64,000 nucleotides of DNA from Anastatus disparis (lineage: Eukaryota > Arthropoda > Insecta > Hymenoptera > Eupelmidae), in contig JAFFSR010000218.1 in NCBI GenBank assembly GCA_017163975.1, forward strand, positions 10,481,501 to 10,545,500. Direction: 5' to 3'. The notes under the pieces were generated by a model. The model made no database searches. It worked only from the letters and a program-made list of their open reading frames with translations, and had not been told where the DNA came from. Each line of letters begins with the position of its first letter. Positions within the stretch are counted from its first letter, which is position 1. The position numbers and the translations under genes are program-made. Positions 41,136-52,389 of the stretch are shown piece by piece.

Positions 41136-41364
41136 GTAAAATTAATACTGGAAATTATTGTAATATTTATTGACCATTATTATATTTAATTATAGAAGTA
41201 CAAATAATTATTCATAATATTTCTTCACAGAAATCAATGCTCAGATATGCCCTTGGCTTTGTTCAACTAATTATGATTATTGTAGATATATGTGTCAGGA
41301 TCGAGTTAAAAGTTGTGAAAATGGTTATTTTTGGGAAGGGCATCCAAGATGTACATGTTTTTAA
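41084..41364 (+). CDS. secreted CS-alpha-beta-type cysteine-rich peptide (defensin-like)
   Basis: Two exons, 41084-41135 and 41231-41364, joined at phase 1, encode 61 residues. Residues 1-21 form a signal peptide (MIRILILTCLIFLIVTQ, then EINA) with likely cleavage before Gln22. The mature peptide is about 40 residues with seven cysteines at mature positions 3, 7, 14, 18, 25, 37 and 39. C14-xxx-C18 and C37-x-C39 give the CxxxC...CxC signature of CS-alpha-beta peptides (insect defensins, drosomycin-like peptides, some arthropod venom peptides). The odd seventh cysteine is unusual and could allow dimerisation. A TATA/initiator promoter and a kappaB-like site upstream favour an immune antimicrobial role over a venom component; the target is unknown. 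Poly(A) signal AATAAA at 41509. Confidence 0.88.
41231..41364 (+). CDS. cysteine-rich peptide exon 2 (mature part)
   Basis: Acceptor atttcttcacag. Holds the end of the signal peptide, all seven mature cysteines, and the stop TAA. Confidence 0.9.
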
Positions 41365-41508
41365 TCATCCATAAACAATTCTAAATCATAAAAATAAGCA
41401 GAACTGTAGTGGAAGAAAAGAGTGAACGTATAGTATTTAATACGTAGACGTACTTTTAGGTGTAATTGTATAGTATTGATAAAAAAAATGTAAATAATTT
41501 GGATTACA

Positions 41509-41514
41509 AATAAA
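41509..41514 (+). terminator. poly(A) signal of the cysteine-rich peptide gene
   Basis: AATAAA about 145 bp after the stop codon, followed by TAGTGTT. Confidence 0.6.
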
Positions 41515-44139
41515 TAGTGTTATAAAAATATAAAAATGCGTGATATTGATATTTTACCTGACTATCAATTCTTAAACTTTGCTCAAGGGGTATTTTTATA
41601 AAAGACTAAAGACAGCCATAGACTCCTCTCATGCTAAGATTAAAAAAATGAATTTCAATGTAAAAAATTTAATTTATAATTAAGGTAAGGATCCCAAAAC
41701 GCGATCAGTACCCATTACACGATAAAAAATAAATTAATTAATTACTGATAATGTATGAAAAGAAATAACAATTAAAAAATGACTACATTTGAATTATATA
41801 TTTTTCAACATAAAATTACCGATTTTTCTTTTTTAAACAATTTTAAACGTAAATAAATCAACGCATATTTTAGTGATCAACTTTCGGTATCTAAAAAATG
41901 GTTTTTAAAAATTCTTTCACATTAAATTTTTGAAAATAAATAAGTTGATAAATAAATTTTTTCTTTATATGTATTCAGTATCTTGATTTGCCGTCAAGGC
42001 GCGGACCGCAAAACGGGATGCACGACAGTATCGAGAATCACCGTGCTTAATAGCATCAATTATCAATGATGTACACCTGGAAAGACGCTGCATGAACGCC
42101 ATCTATCGATGCACAGTGTCGACGAACCTGCATACTTTTTTCCGTGTATATATAAACTTCTATTTAATTAGTTGACCGTCATTAGGTACCGTCACGAAAT
42201 TAATTCACTCCTGTATAATTTTTTTATACTTCTCTTATGGGAGGTGTGTACCGTCGGTAAAGAAGTTTCACTTAAAAAATTAACATATAGGCACTGCAAG
42301 AACTAGAAGATAAATATAAAGAATTTATAAATGATATTTTTTTATAAACCTTTAATTTTTTTAAAGTATAATGACCGTTCTGTTTTTTAAGATAAAATTT
42401 ATGCCAATTTCACACTTGTGTGTAAAATTTTAATACAAAAATTTTCGACGAGATAAAATTTTGACAAATTACACAAAATTTTTTATTACAGCGTATATGG
42501 GATGGGTAAACCTTGGTATAATTAACATTGAAAAAAAACCAAACATTTTTTTTTAATAATATTTTTTTTTTATTAAATGCTAGTTGAAATTCGAATCATA
42601 CCGTAGCACATACATACAAAATAAAGAATTACACCTAAATATAATGATAATATAATCAGTGAGCTGAATTATATGAACTTTCTTTGCCTAACTCCAGCCG
42701 TGCGCAAATGCATTTACAAATTACGCCTATATACATTTTAACGGAAGGGGAAGAGAAGGGAGGGATGATATAATAATAATAAGCACATAATTATTGTAAT
42801 AATAAAAAAGATCGCTAAAACAAAAAAAAAATAAAATAGTTCTGAGATATTAAGTGTAATGAAATTTGGGAGGGCCGTTATCCTAGTCCAATTTGCTTTG
42901 TTTTACTGTCAATTAGAAGATTTACATTTCAGACAAAGAAGAGAGTACACAATGTTTCATAAACATTAAGATATTTAAAATTTCAAAAATCACAATCGTA
43001 AAGCTTTTTTCACAACAGCGTCTATTTACTTTTACCATTAATTCGAAAACAAATTGGACCATCAAGTCTATTACCAAACCATCGAAATCTAACTGTCCGA
43101 AGCTAATCTCCCTCCCATTAACTGACACAAAAAAGGAATACATAAAAAAAAATGGGGGACAATGAAGATATAATGTAAAGATCGCTTACATAATAAATAC
43201 ATGAAAAACCATCGGTACTCTGTTAAAAAGGAACAGAAGTTAAAAGAATTTCATACGCAATTATTAATATAAATAATTAAAAGAATGAAGTATTAAATAA
43301 AAAAAGCGCTAGGCACGCACAAAAGAAGAAATGGAAAAATAAGGGTACCGATGGTATAAAAAGAAGGCCCAAGCTTACTAAATAACTACGCTTCGTTAAA
43401 TAAATAATTAAATAAAATCATTTTTTAATTAATCATCCGCGTCTTCGATACTTAGTTGAACTTCAAAAGAATGGCTTTTCCTTCAAGTTGACCTAAGTTT
43501 CAAGTCTCGTTCAGTCTACTTCTACGGAAAATGCGTCTATACTGGTTTTTCTTTATTTATTACCTTTAAATTTTTCTTGCATTTTCCACGCTTCCGACTA
43601 ACGGTCAGCGATTTTGATCCTCGTATATTTTTCTTTGCTTATAATCGCAAACTGGTATCGATTAATAACGTCTAAGAAATTATCATGTCGTCACGTCTTA
43701 ACAATGAAGATAATGGTGCGGTAAAAATGTCGAACTAATTTTGTACATTATTCATTTTTCAAACCAAAAAGTATACTGAATGATAATACTTAAAAAAAAC
43801 GTATAAATTAAACTAATGCCTAAATAATCTCTTTCTCAAAAAAAAGTCGCTTATTTCTTGATTCTACTCTACATAAAAAAAAAATCATAAAGCCTCATTC
43901 ACAACAGTATAATTTAAGATTTTCTCAGTTCGGCATCTTTCCTTTAATAACAAGCGCGAAAGTATTACGACATATCGCATCTCGCACGGTCTACTTATGT
44001 TTATAATGATGAATTGGCGTCGCGTCGAGACGTGTTATATATTTTTTGTATTGTGTGTGTGTACGTTGTTTTTTTTTTGTGTGTCGTCATAAATTTTTTT
44101 TTTTTTTTCATTTTATAATTTTGTTCACGAAAATTATGC
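41515..44139. other. intergenic DNA and probable 3'UTR of the minus-strand secreted-protein gene
   Basis: 41515-42550 is AT-rich. It includes a more GC-rich patch at 41985-42130 (GTCAAGGCGCGGACCGCAAAACG) with no recognisable gene. From about 42550 to 44139 the minus strand would be downstream of the stop at 44140. TTTATT near 42572 could be its poly(A) signal, but alternatives exist. A minus-strand open frame at 42922-43143 is not supported. Confidence 0.4.
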
Positions 44140-44266
44140 TCAGACTGCGTTACAATCGTGGAAGAGATTCCTACAATCTTCACCGGAACGTCCGCGCCTG
44201 CCCGCTTCGTAAAGTGCTTCGAAACCTACGCCGCTTCGTCCTTGCAACAAGAAACTTGTTGCGTAC
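44140..44266 (-). CDS. secreted-protein gene, last coding exon
   Basis: Acceptor atttgtttcag. SYATSFLLQGRSGVGFEALY, a basic stretch EAGRRGRSGE, then CRNLFHDCNAV and stop TGA at 44140-44142. Confidence 0.9.
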
Positions 44267-47200
44267 CTGAAACAAATGATTTTTGCGTTAATTATCTAAT
44301 ATCTTCATTATGTCTTTACTATTGTGTGTCAACCTTGTAATTTTGAATTAAAACTTTGAAATAATGAATGAGGACATCTTTATGAAGTATTTGTCTATAT
44401 AAGAATGTTATCATCATAGTCAAAAAAAATTTTTACTTTTTCTGAATTAACTTTTGTATTTACCATAAAATTGAGGAATTAGAATGTTCTGTTTTAATTG
44501 ATTTTAATGTAAAATAATTATCCTATTTCTTCTTGACATCCTCTTAAGCAATAGTACACAATATACGATTCAAATTTTTTGTTTTGTCATATTACTTTAA
44601 TTCATAATAATATTGCAAAATATTTTTAATAAAGCTACTTACGATCCAAGCTGACAGAAGATGGATGGTGCTCCTTTGGTCTCGTCAGCGCATTCACGGT
44701 TAGCTTCGCAAAGAGCACGCTCAGCGCAACCTCTCTGACCTTCTTCCTCGGAGCGGCCAATACTGCTGAATGATTTCATCGACCTTACGTATCCCTGGAA
44801 ACCGATAAATTTTCGATTGATTATTGTTTTGGCAACCAGGCTTATAGTTAAACGCGTGTGTTCTAATATTTAGGCAATATTGATTGAAATTGTCACGTTA
44901 CTTCATGCAAAAATTGAGATTGCGCGTAACGTCATATATTTTTCCATCAGTTTGTTGTAATATCTGTGCAATGCATATTGTTGAAGAGAAAATTACAATA
45001 GTTCAAGGCAAAGTTTCCTGCATATATGAAATAAACATTGCAACAATAATTCTGCAATTCCTTAACGTGACAACACAATATTTGAGCAATATTACCTGAA
45101 TATTGTAGATTTTTAAAAAATAGCAATTTTTATTTGACTTTATTCTGATATCATGAAATCGTCTTGTTAAGTAATTTAATATATTATAAAAAATTAAGTT
45201 GGATTTACCTTGAGCATGGTAATGGAAGCAAATGCAGCTTCAGAGACGCTGTCCTTCTTTCCCATTGATCGGGCATGGAGTGAGCGATGAGAGAATGACG
45301 TTTTCAGGGCGTCTAACAAATTGATGACGATATTGATGAACTGCTTGGAACAAAATAATAATGCATTTAGGACTAACATCTTTCAACATTACCGTCGTCA
45401 CGTGACTGTCAAAATTTCTTTTTATTTCATTTGTCAGTCGAACGTATACGTTTTAATTAGTATGTCTTTGTTGATTTGTTAGTTGATGAGTCAAAATTTT
45501 ACAAGATGTTAAAGAAAAAAATTGTATTATTTCATATTAATATTGATGATTGAAATTTATCAATAGTTGCTTAGTTTTGTATCATCAAAAATTTTATTTC
45601 ATGATTGTCAGTGTATTTGTCAAGTGAAATAAAATAGTTCGTATAACTACAACGTCAAAAGGTACTTGCAAAGTTGTATTATTTTAAAGAATATTGTACA
45701 TAATCTAGATATATTAACTTATAATAAATACATAGAAACTAAGTGAAAGATGTTAAAAGTATGTAATTCGCAATAATTATCAAGAGGCGCGATCGTGTCT
45801 CGACGGCAAGTATCATTTGTTTAATTGAAAAGAAAAGAAAGACATTTAAAATCAGCAAATATTCAAAGTATTAAACAAAAATAATTAAAACAATAAATTT
45901 TAACATCTTTCACCTATTTTCCATCCTGAGAAACACAAGAAATAAACAACAGCATTTTATATTACAAAAAGCATGATATGCACAGCTGCACCGCCTGTGT
46001 AATATATGTTTATATATATGTGTAAATGATTGTGTGGCGTTTGTTTAAATTTTCGTGTAAAAGTGTAAACTTAACGAAACTACTGACCTCGCTCGCTTGG
46101 CCGGCTATCGTAGCCACCTGATCTGGATTCCTGCCCTGTCCCAGAAACGCGCCCAGCACCGCTGACAAAATTCCCTAATTTGTGCGGAAATTATCCATTC
46201 TAATGTATTAATTGTATTTACAAATATTTTTTTTTTCTTACACACTACATGAACTATATTATTTTATATATACAGATTGTAAATATTCAATGGTCACTTA
46301 TTTATTTGCTAATGTTATGGGGATTTTTCTACGATTAGGAAATTCGGGAGGTTTAATAGATTTTTAAGTTTATCAAGAATATTTATGAAATTATTAAGCT
46401 GTTCAAATATTTTAATATATTTTGAAAACTTAAGAAAATTATCAAAATTTTTTCATATAAATATTTTTGGGTCTAAGGATGAAAGGGGAAATTATTATTG
46501 TATTCTAATTTTAAGCGCATTTGCGTGCAAAAGCTACTAAAAGTATGTATAAGGATGCAATAAAATGTTTTCTAAATCTAATATTTTAAATTAAAAATAT
46601 ATTTGGTAGTATAACTTATGTACACACAAGGCTCTTTAAACTTTTCTTGGTATAAGATTTAAAAGTGATCATATTTTATTTTATATAATGTTAAAATATG
46701 TATGAAAGTCTTATCAGAAAATTCAGAAATAATTTATTCCCACAGCACGACATTCATTAAAATTATATTTATATTTGGAGAAAAGGAAAGTTATTCAACT
46801 AAGGTTTAAAAAAGTGAAAATCATCATAAAAAATCTTAAATACATTCTTAACCCTTTCCAAGAAACCCATTAAAGAACTATGCGAGTAGGAGAAGGGAGC
46901 GTAAGCTTGCTTAAAATAATGAAATGTGCTCACGTTAAAAGATATAACGTGTACATCATCAAAGCGTAATATTTACATCAAGGATGCATTTGTACCTGCA
47001 TGGGACCACTGTTGCCGTTGTCAACTTTGTCGATACCATCGACTTGCTGTTGAGGTCCACCGAGAATTGCGGTAAGCACACGAAGACCAACGGACAAAAG
47101 ATTTGCCCATGGACTTGCTGGTACACCATCATCAACATCATTTTTGCTTGGACTTGCGATACCAGCCGTTTGACCGAGCAACATTTGCATCAGCATGCCC

Positions 47201-48013
47201 AACATGTTCGACCACGAGAAACCGTTGCCGCCACCTTCCTGTAATTTATTGATTGATCGTTATTTATTAGATACAAGGAAATTATGAAGTTGAATTTGCG
47301 TTTGAAAATTTGGAATTATTTCTATTTTATTAAGAAATTATAAATCATGCTTTTTTAAAATTTTCAATTATTTTTAATTTAACCCTTTAACAGACCAGAT
47401 ACTTAAATTAAGTAAAGGGTTAAAAATTAATCAAAACGTGCAACTCATTAAGTTGTAATGATATTAAGTTTTTGATTTAAATAACGAAAAATATTTTGAA
47501 AAGAGTTTAATTTCTTAAATAGAGAAGACTTTTCAATCTTTGAAAAAACTTTTTAAGGAGCTTTTAAGTGTCGATATTAAAAAGTTAAAAATCTTGAATA
47601 ACTTGTTTTCACTACTAGAGAGCTTTCTCTTTAAGAAAGTTTCATACCAAATAAAACTAAAATTTTCACTTTTTTTATATAAATTATCAGTGCCATCATC
47701 TCACTTTTTAAAATTAAATCAAACGATTCATCTTTAGTGTTATGATTAAGAAGAAAAAAAACTTTTTTTAATTTCCCACTACCATTTTTCAAAGATAAAT
47801 TTTTGAATCACGAACATTTCTACTAATCACCTGAATCGAGTTGGTGCTAATGTCCTCAATGTCATCTAAGGCAACTTTCTTCGATGCGTTTGGTTTCTCC
47901 GCGAACTTTCTTCCTCCCTCAATCTGTTGTTGGGGAAGCTGCTGGGGCAGCGCAAATGTTTGGCCCAATACCAATGCCACTAGGCACACTGCTAAATACT
48001 GCTTGCTCTGCAT
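44140..48013 (-). CDS. secreted 307-residue protein with hydrophobic helices and six C-terminal cysteines
   Basis: Six coding exons on minus: 47831-48013, 46996-47238, 46088-46174, 45209-45340, 44643-44794, 44140-44266 (924 nt, 307 residues plus stop). Residues 1-21 are a signal peptide (MQSKQYLAVCLVALVLGQTFA), followed by LPQQLPQQQ. Three or four amphipathic or hydrophobic segments follow: NMLGMLMQMLLGQTAGI, ANLLSVGLRVLTAILGG, GILSAVLGAFLGQ, FINIVINLLDALKTSF. The C-terminal third has cysteines at 238, 244, 250, 262, 297 and 304 (CAERALCEANREC and CRNLFHDC). The order of parts suggests an insect extracellular or cuticle-associated protein; I do not recognise a named family. All six exons splice in frame with good sites. 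A TATA promoter and noncoding first exon are predicted about 4.3 kb upstream. Confidence 0.88.
44643..44794 (-). CDS. secreted-protein gene, coding exon 5 (four cysteines)
   Basis: GYVRSMKSFSSIGRSEEEGQ, then CAERALCEANREC and a fourth Cys before QLG. Acceptor ggtttccag, donor GGATC|gtaagt, phase 2. Confidence 0.9.
45209..45340 (-). CDS. secreted-protein gene, coding exon 4
   Basis: 44 codons: FINIVINLLDALKTSFSHRS, then a polar region ending ASITMLK. Acceptor ttccaagcag, donor CTCAAG|gtaaat. Confidence 0.87.
46088..46174 (-). CDS. secreted-protein gene, coding exon 3
   Basis: A 29-codon exon, phase 0 both sides: GILSAVLGAFLGQGRNPDQV and ATIAGQASE. Donor GCGAG|gtcagt. Confidence 0.85.
46996..47238 (-). 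CDS. secreted-protein gene, coding exon 2
   Basis: Residues 62-142: EGGGNGFSWSNMLGMLMQML, a hydrophobic segment, and ANLLSVGLRVLTAILGG, then QQQVDGIDKVDNG. Phase 0 at both ends. Confidence 0.9.
47379..47423. repeat. short TTAACCCTTTA palindrome
   Basis: TTAACCCTTTAACAG... ...TAAAGGGTTAA, 45 bp, TTAA at each end. Probably the two ends of an internally deleted TTAACCCTT-type element; it lies in intron 1 of the secreted-protein coding region. Confidence 0.5.
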
Positions 48014-48019
48014 TTTGTG
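47831..48019 (-). CDS. secreted-protein gene, exon with start codon
   Basis: The acceptor cttaattcag ends 6 bases before the ATG, so the 5'UTR is almost all in an upstream exon. Codes for residues 1-61: signal peptide, Gln/Pro-rich segment, then KKVALDDIEDISTNSIQ. Donor ATTCAG|gtgatt. Confidence 0.88.
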
Positions 48020-51000
48020 CTGAATTAAGAAGAATAAATGTTTAATGATTGAAAATTATAGATAATTTTTAAAATAATGATAACTTATAATAACAGTTAA
48101 AAATAAGATGTTATCCCTCCAACAAATTTTATCTATTTCAGATAGTCAGCTCATAGCTTGATTGCTAAAAGATTAAACGTTAATTGAAACGAGCTATGAG
48201 ATGATCATTTATTCTCATATTATACATTATGTTTCTCAACAATGGACCAAAAAATTTTTTTATTTTCGAAGCTGTGAAAGAATACGATACTTTCGGCCTG
48301 GTGCTGAGAAAAATGATTAATGCTATTGAATTCACCACGAGGCAGATATTAAAAGTTTTAAATAGTATTATAAAATATTGATAAATTTGCAATTACGTTA
48401 TTTATTATTACTATAATAAAACGCTTAACAATGAAGTATAGCATAGAGTATACATTTTCTTTGAATTCGATTAATAAACGTTGTATTTATAAGAAACATA
48501 ATTGATAAACAAATAGTTTATAGTAGTTTATCAATATTTAAAAAAAATAAATAAATTACAATGATCTTGTCATATTTAATAAAAAAGTAGTCTACTCAAA
48601 CGACAAAACATAAAAATGCATGTCAAACTGTGCGTCTCCCTTCAAAGAAAATTTTGACTTTTCCAACGAAAGAAAATATTAAAGAACTAAATTATTATTA
48701 AAAATATGTAGGTTACATTAAAAATAGTCATTACTTTACTTCACCATCAGTTCAAACTCCATTCGCTACATGTCATTATAATAAAAATAAAAAGACTTTC
48801 TTAAACAAAAGACTAATCTTAAATTTAAAAAAAAAAGAAAAAAGAAATGTTACTCGCTTTCTCATGTGCACATATTATTTCCTCGTTGCCCATTGCGTGA
48901 CGAGTAACACGTTAAAGAAAAAAAAAATGTGTCTTTCTTTCTCTCTTCATACCCACACATATATACCCGTGGACTTTCGCCGTCTTGTTATATCGTACAC
49001 GTGAAATTTCGCCGGCGTCTCGTTAATATATTTCTTTTCTCTCTCTCCTTTCGTTCGTTCGCTCGTTCGTTCCAACTAGACCGAAAGGTGTGCGCGAGCG
49101 TGTGCCGAAAAAAAAAGTATTACAAATTTTAATTGTGACGTTTTTCGTTTGCAATTTATGTTTTGCCATTATTTTTCGTGATTTCAACGTGACGTCAATG
49201 GAAACCGTTAGCGATTCATAAAGGAAACGCGATCGTTAAGAAAGTTTATTTAATTAATCATGTTTTATGAACTCATTACTGGGTAGTATTGAAGATATAA
49301 TTTATGTTTAAAACAATTTTTATTTTAAGAATTTTATGATATTTTTAATGTATTAGTAAAAAAGTTATGAAGCAATAATTGATTCATGAAGTAAAAAATA
49401 ATTTACATGAACGAAAGCTTACCATATAAGAAGAATCTCTTAAGTGAAAGTAAAATTATCATACAAAGAATTTAGGATATGATTTCATCATTATTTTATA
49501 TGAATAAGAAAATTAAAATGTTTTTTCTTATTAAGATTGTTTTTATTTTTTACTATTAATAAAGAGATGCATTTTTTATTTATTTTTCAAGAAAATTATA
49601 AAAACGACCAATCATTTAGTTGATTATACTTTCAGTGACCAAAAGAATTCCGTGCACACAATGACGAGAGTTAAAAGGAACCCTGACCGTGAAAGTAGGA
49701 CGAGGAATTTAACTTTTTTATCCTTTTTTTTCATAAAGATTTTTTGCTTTGCTTTGTAAAGTCACGGTCTCAATAAACGAAAATAAAAATCCGTCTATTC
49801 ACAATTAAGTAAGCTAATGAAACAGAAATGTTTATAATTGTATTGGATGAAAGAAAAGAAAAATTAATTTTTAACGGAAATGAAAATTACATAAATTTCG
49901 CTCAACTGTAAAAATTCAATGTCAAAAGTTGAAGAAAGGTGAGAGAATCTGATAATTCGAAGATGTTATTTCATGAGATTATGTGAGAAAATTCATAATT
50001 AGCAAGTGAAAAGCTGTTGTTTTTAATCAAAAGTAAATTATCAAATAATTGTTGTAATGCTTGTTCTGAGATAAATTCAATTATTACTAAAATTGCGGAA
50101 GTGAAGAATCTTTTCGGTGAAAAGAGTTACAATTACGTTTTCAAAGTACTGCATGAAAACGGGTATCATAAAACAATAAAATCAATTAATCCAATTATCA
50201 TAAAAGCAATTCTTAGAAATTAGGCTACTGAATTAATTAATTTACTTTTTAATTTTAATGGTACACTATTAAAAAAATAATATAAGCTTACGATGCCATT
50301 CAAAAAAATTTTAAGAGGACGTTGTACATGTCTATTACTAAAATAGATTGTCAAAGTTTTCTTTGTAACAAATGGACCGATTGTTATAAAATTTTGAAAA
50401 TAAATTAAAAATGGTTAAAGAATAAAGACCAACTCAGAATAACTCCAAATTTTGAGAAAAATTTTTTTAATAAGCATCATGTATACAATCAGCTTTTTTC
50501 GTGGTTAAAAATGAAAATAATCTTTTAGAATATTAAGTTTTTTGAGTTGCTTGTTATTTTTTCATCAATTTCAAACTTTTTCTCAAAATTTGATTACGAT
50601 CGCTCCGTTTGTTATAAAGAAAACCTTAACAATTTATTTTGACAGTTGCAAACATATTGGATTATATACAACGTCCTCTTAAATTAATTTAATTTTTAGA
50701 TGAACAAATTGAAAAAAAATTGTATACATATATTTTTTTTTAATATGCTTGTTTTAAAAATAGGAAATAAAGTAACTTTATTATTTCAACCAACATCAAA
50801 TGACTCTTACAAACATTCCGATGAATTTAATTAACAATTTCTATCTAATTTGTCCCTAAAGTAAAAAAAAAAGTACAACCACTTTTCCTATTTCTCAAAA
50901 CCACCTTCCCACTCCAAAGAATTTAACTTTCCACTCCAAAAGCCATCGACCGGACATATATACATGTATAAATCGTACATAATGCACTTGTCGTTTTATC

Positions 51001-52260
51001 CTTTTCCTTAAACTCTCAGCTAAAAAGAGAAAGAAAGACAGAGAGCGAGATGGAGTGAGAAAAAGAGAGGAAACCTTGACCATGAAAGTAGGTCGCGTGA
51101 ATGGCTCCGAAGCTTGTCGTTAGCCCACTTCTTTCCAATCGAGTAAGTTTCTTGACCCGAGCGTGCGCGAGGTGCGCGCTAAGCGAGCGAGCGAACGAAC
51201 GTTCCACCTTCGGCACTCTATATCTATATACATCGAAAGAGCACCGTTATATTAGCACCGAAAACGCGGTCACGACCTACTGAATTGTTTGAAATATACC
51301 CTGCGACTGCTCTGACGACAAACTCAAACTATCGGGATATTATTGTATTGACTTTTTTGTAATAAGTATAAAATCAGGAATATTTTAATTCTGCCATGAT
51401 TTTGCTGATAAATACGTTTTTAAATATGATTTAAAAATTTTTTTTAGATAATAAAACAGTAAGATTGTAAAATTAAGAGGGATTTTTTGAAAACCATCGA
51501 TAAAAATTTAAATTAATGTTTTAAATCAAGTTCAATTTCCAAAAAAATATTTAATTAATTGAAGAGTGAAAAAAATCAATATATGAACCCTCGATTTACC
51601 TTAAACATATTTTTTAACATTTCCCAACATTATTCTAACATTGATCAATATTAAAACAATATTATTTTTATATTACTAGCACCAAATTAAGTTAGCAATT
51701 GCCTTTGAAAATTACCATAATTTATTTACATATTTGCAATGCACAAGTGAATCGCAATTGATGAAATCACTTTTTTTTCTATTTTTTTTCTGACGACACT
51801 TTTTTACCTGTTCGTGGAGCAGAAAATTCGTGAAACGCGGATGAACTTTTGCAACTTTCTAAGGCATTATGAGTAAGTGTTGAAATAATTTATTATGTTA
51901 TTATCGTGTACGTCCTTTTTTTATCTAGAAACTTAAAAATCACAGAGAAATAAAAAATTTCATTACAATTATAATTAGAAATAACAATTATTGGTATCAA
52001 ATTTCAATTAGCACTGCATCATTTTTCTTTTCAAATTATTTCAACAACTCACTTATTTTTCAAAAATATCACCACGAACAGGTAAAAAAATAGTTGCCTT
52101 AAAATCCAGAATAATTCAAAACCTTAAATTTGTTACCCTTAAATTCTGGTCTCAAAATGAATCAACAATTCTACAAAATAGTCCTCAATAAAGTATCACC
52201 AAAATCAAAAGACCGCACTTTGAGAAAAAAAAAAAAAAATTAATTGTAAACTCAACTCAC
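48020..52260. other. first intron (5'UTR intron) of the secreted-protein gene
   Basis: Predicted 4.2-kb intron on minus. It holds the TTAAGAGGACG element (50311-50682), (TTCG)n-like DNA at 49050-49075, its complement-like partner GAGCGAGCGAGCGAACGAACG near 51183-51203, and a 26-bp imperfect direct repeat at 49677 and 51069. The plus-strand open frame at 50017-50223 (Lys/Asn/Ile-rich) is not supported as a gene. Confidence 0.5.
50311..50682. mobile_element. TTAAGAGGACGTTGTA inverted-repeat element
   Basis: TTAAGAGGACGTTGTACATG at the left and (complement) TTAAGAGGACGTTGTATATA at the right. A second matching block lies further in (GTCAAAGTTTTCTTTGTAAC against GTTAAGGTTTTCTTTATAAC). 372 bp, TTAA at both ends, fits a piggyBac-like non-autonomous element. 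Confidence 0.82.
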
Positions 52261-52345
52261 TTTGTTTAATAAAATAAATAATTCGTTCCAGCCGTAAAAC
52301 AAAATATACAACAGTTGGATGCTTAACAACAACACTGAAGGTTCT
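52261..52345 (-). other. predicted noncoding first exon of the secreted-protein gene
   Basis: On minus, the sequence from the predicted start near 52345 runs to a strong donor AACAAA|gtgagt after 52261. The only fitting downstream acceptor on this strand is the one at 48020, 6 bases before the ATG of the secreted-protein gene. There is no coding potential in the exon. Inferred from promoter and splice signals only. Confidence 0.5.
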
Positions 52346-52379
52346 GAAAGATGAAAATCCCGCGGAGGTCTTCTTATAG
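52336..52379 (-). promoter_or_regulatory. TATA/initiator promoter, minus strand
   Basis: Minus-strand CTATAAG at 52373-52379, with initiator-like TTTCAGAA whose A is at 52345 (33 bp from the TATA start). A second TCAGTG at 52334-52338 is 42 bp away and less likely. The flank is GC-richer (CTCCGCGGG). Confidence 0.5.
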
Positions 52380-52389
52380 CCTGCGGAGT

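Noticed and set aside
46850..46880. TTAACCCTTTCCAAGAAACCC as an element end
   Set aside because: Only one end seen; the nearest inverted TTAA-type end, at 47423, pairs better with 47379.
47841..48023. Plus-strand open frame over the secreted-protein signal exon
   Set aside because: Antisense shadow of the well-supported minus-strand exon.
50017..50223. 68-codon open frame in the 5'UTR intron
   Set aside because: Asn/Lys/Ile-rich, no signal peptide or domain, opposite strand to the host gene; AT composition explains it.
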